This document shows positions 63,780-64,000 of a DNA stretch of 64,000 bases, in pieces. Each line of letters opens with the position of its first letter. Position 1 is the stretch's first letter. The position numbers and the translations under genes are program-made. Location of the stretch: NCBI GenBank assembly GCA_002005325.1, contig CP017315.1:1116001-1180000 (forward strand). The letters run 5' to 3'. The DNA is from Candidatus Tokpelaia hoelldoblerii. Lineage in GTDB: Bacteria > Pseudomonadota > Alphaproteobacteria > Rhizobiales > Rhizobiaceae. The notes below the pieces were generated by a model that saw only the letters and a program-made list of their open reading frames with translations, did not search any database and was not told where the DNA came from.

Positions 63780-63789
63780 GAATGCCGCA

Positions 63790-64000
63790 ATGACCAAACG
63801 CCATCCTGTTTCCGGCAAGGCAGTTTCAAAAACCAGACATTTTCACGACCACGACCATCATCACCCGCATGAATGCGAAGCATCGGCACCGGATGGCGAT
63901 GCAGACAGGCCGATAGCGGCAAACGGTCTTTCATGGCATGTTTCCGGCATGGATTGCGCCTCCTGCGCGGCCACCATCACCCATGCACTCAATCGTCTGC
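63790..64000 (+). CDS. Heavy-metal P-type ATPase, N-terminal fragment (3' end outside window)
   Basis: The first 70 residues are visible. A His/Asp-rich stretch (TRHFHDHDHHHPHECE, about 15-30) is followed by an HMA domain with the metal motif SGMDCASCAATIT near residue 56. The Asp in GMDCxxC and the His-rich leader are features I associate with Zn/Cd/Pb exporters (ZntA/CadA type), while the CopZ neighbour would suit copper; the metal is open. The ATG at 63790 has GGAG nine bases upstream. An in-frame ATG at 63775 is possible but less well placed. Confidence 0.87.
   Translation, partial: MTKRHPVSGKAVSKTRHFHDHDHHHPHECEASAPDGDADRPIAANGLSWHVSGMDCASCAATITHALNRL

Overview
The window comes from an alphaproteobacterium of the order Hyphomicrobiales (Rhizobiales), probably near the Brucellaceae/Bartonellaceae. 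The evidence is an accB-accC-aat operon, a dnaE-lolD-lolC-proS run, an alphaproteobacterial DksA with a single zinc-finger cysteine, RNase J, and an intergenic palindrome of a type I recognise from Rhizobiales (37746-37789). Coding density is high and base composition is close to 50-55% GC. The exception is an AT-rich patch at about 15.7-16.8 kb. No species can be named from the sequence alone.

Layout. At 1-8.5 kb is a respiratory nitrate reductase operon, narGHJI, followed by a parvulin prolyl isomerase and moaA; narG is cut by the window edge. At 8.6-15.2 kb is an N-acetylglucosamine PTS operon: nagA, a SIS-type deaminase (nagB-II), an EIIA-HPr-EI fusion and nagE. At 15.2-17.0 kb there are strong palindromes, an AT-rich patch with two unusual small genes (one a membrane-anchored NERD protein) and tRNA-Ser. 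At 17-23.6 kb are housekeeping genes (dusB, gst, dksA, sixA-like, flavin reductase, rpe, purB) and tRNA-Lys. At 23.6-29.1 kb is an amino-acid ABC transporter without an ATPase gene, then an overlapping operon mobA-mobB-SNase-MHS transporter. At 29.2-37.7 kb are a UDG-like protein, an Lrp regulator, cobT, aat-accC-accB, a DsbA-like protein, an M48 protease and dusA. At 37.8-43.2 kb is a GABA/guanidino-acid cluster: gabT-gabD divergent from an MHS transporter and a ureohydrolase. At 43.3-57.1 kb are a retropepsin-like protease, a DUF2059 protein, dnaE, lolD, lolC, proS, a likely new structured small RNA, rnj, a metallopeptidase, leuD and an M3 oligopeptidase. At 57.3-63.3 kb are mgtE, typA, ppa, DUF167, yggT and an MHS transporter. 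The right edge holds a CopZ-like chaperone and the start of a His-rich metal P-type ATPase preceded by a tandem repeat.

How the genes fit together. NarGHI needs bis-MGD cofactor; moaA lies in the same operon, and mobA and mobB are in the window, so cofactor supply and enzyme are all present. The nag operon takes N-acetylglucosamine to fructose-6-phosphate with its own dedicated phosphorelay. The ureohydrolase could release GABA plus urea from 4-guanidinobutyrate, and GabT-GabD would carry GABA to succinate. I see no CRISPR array, prophage or intact insertion sequence.

The best candidates for something undescribed are the free-standing structured RNA at about 51950-52092, the near-identical hairpins about 37 nt upstream of purB and of the amino-acid binding-protein gene, and the AT-rich NERD patch beside tRNA-Ser.
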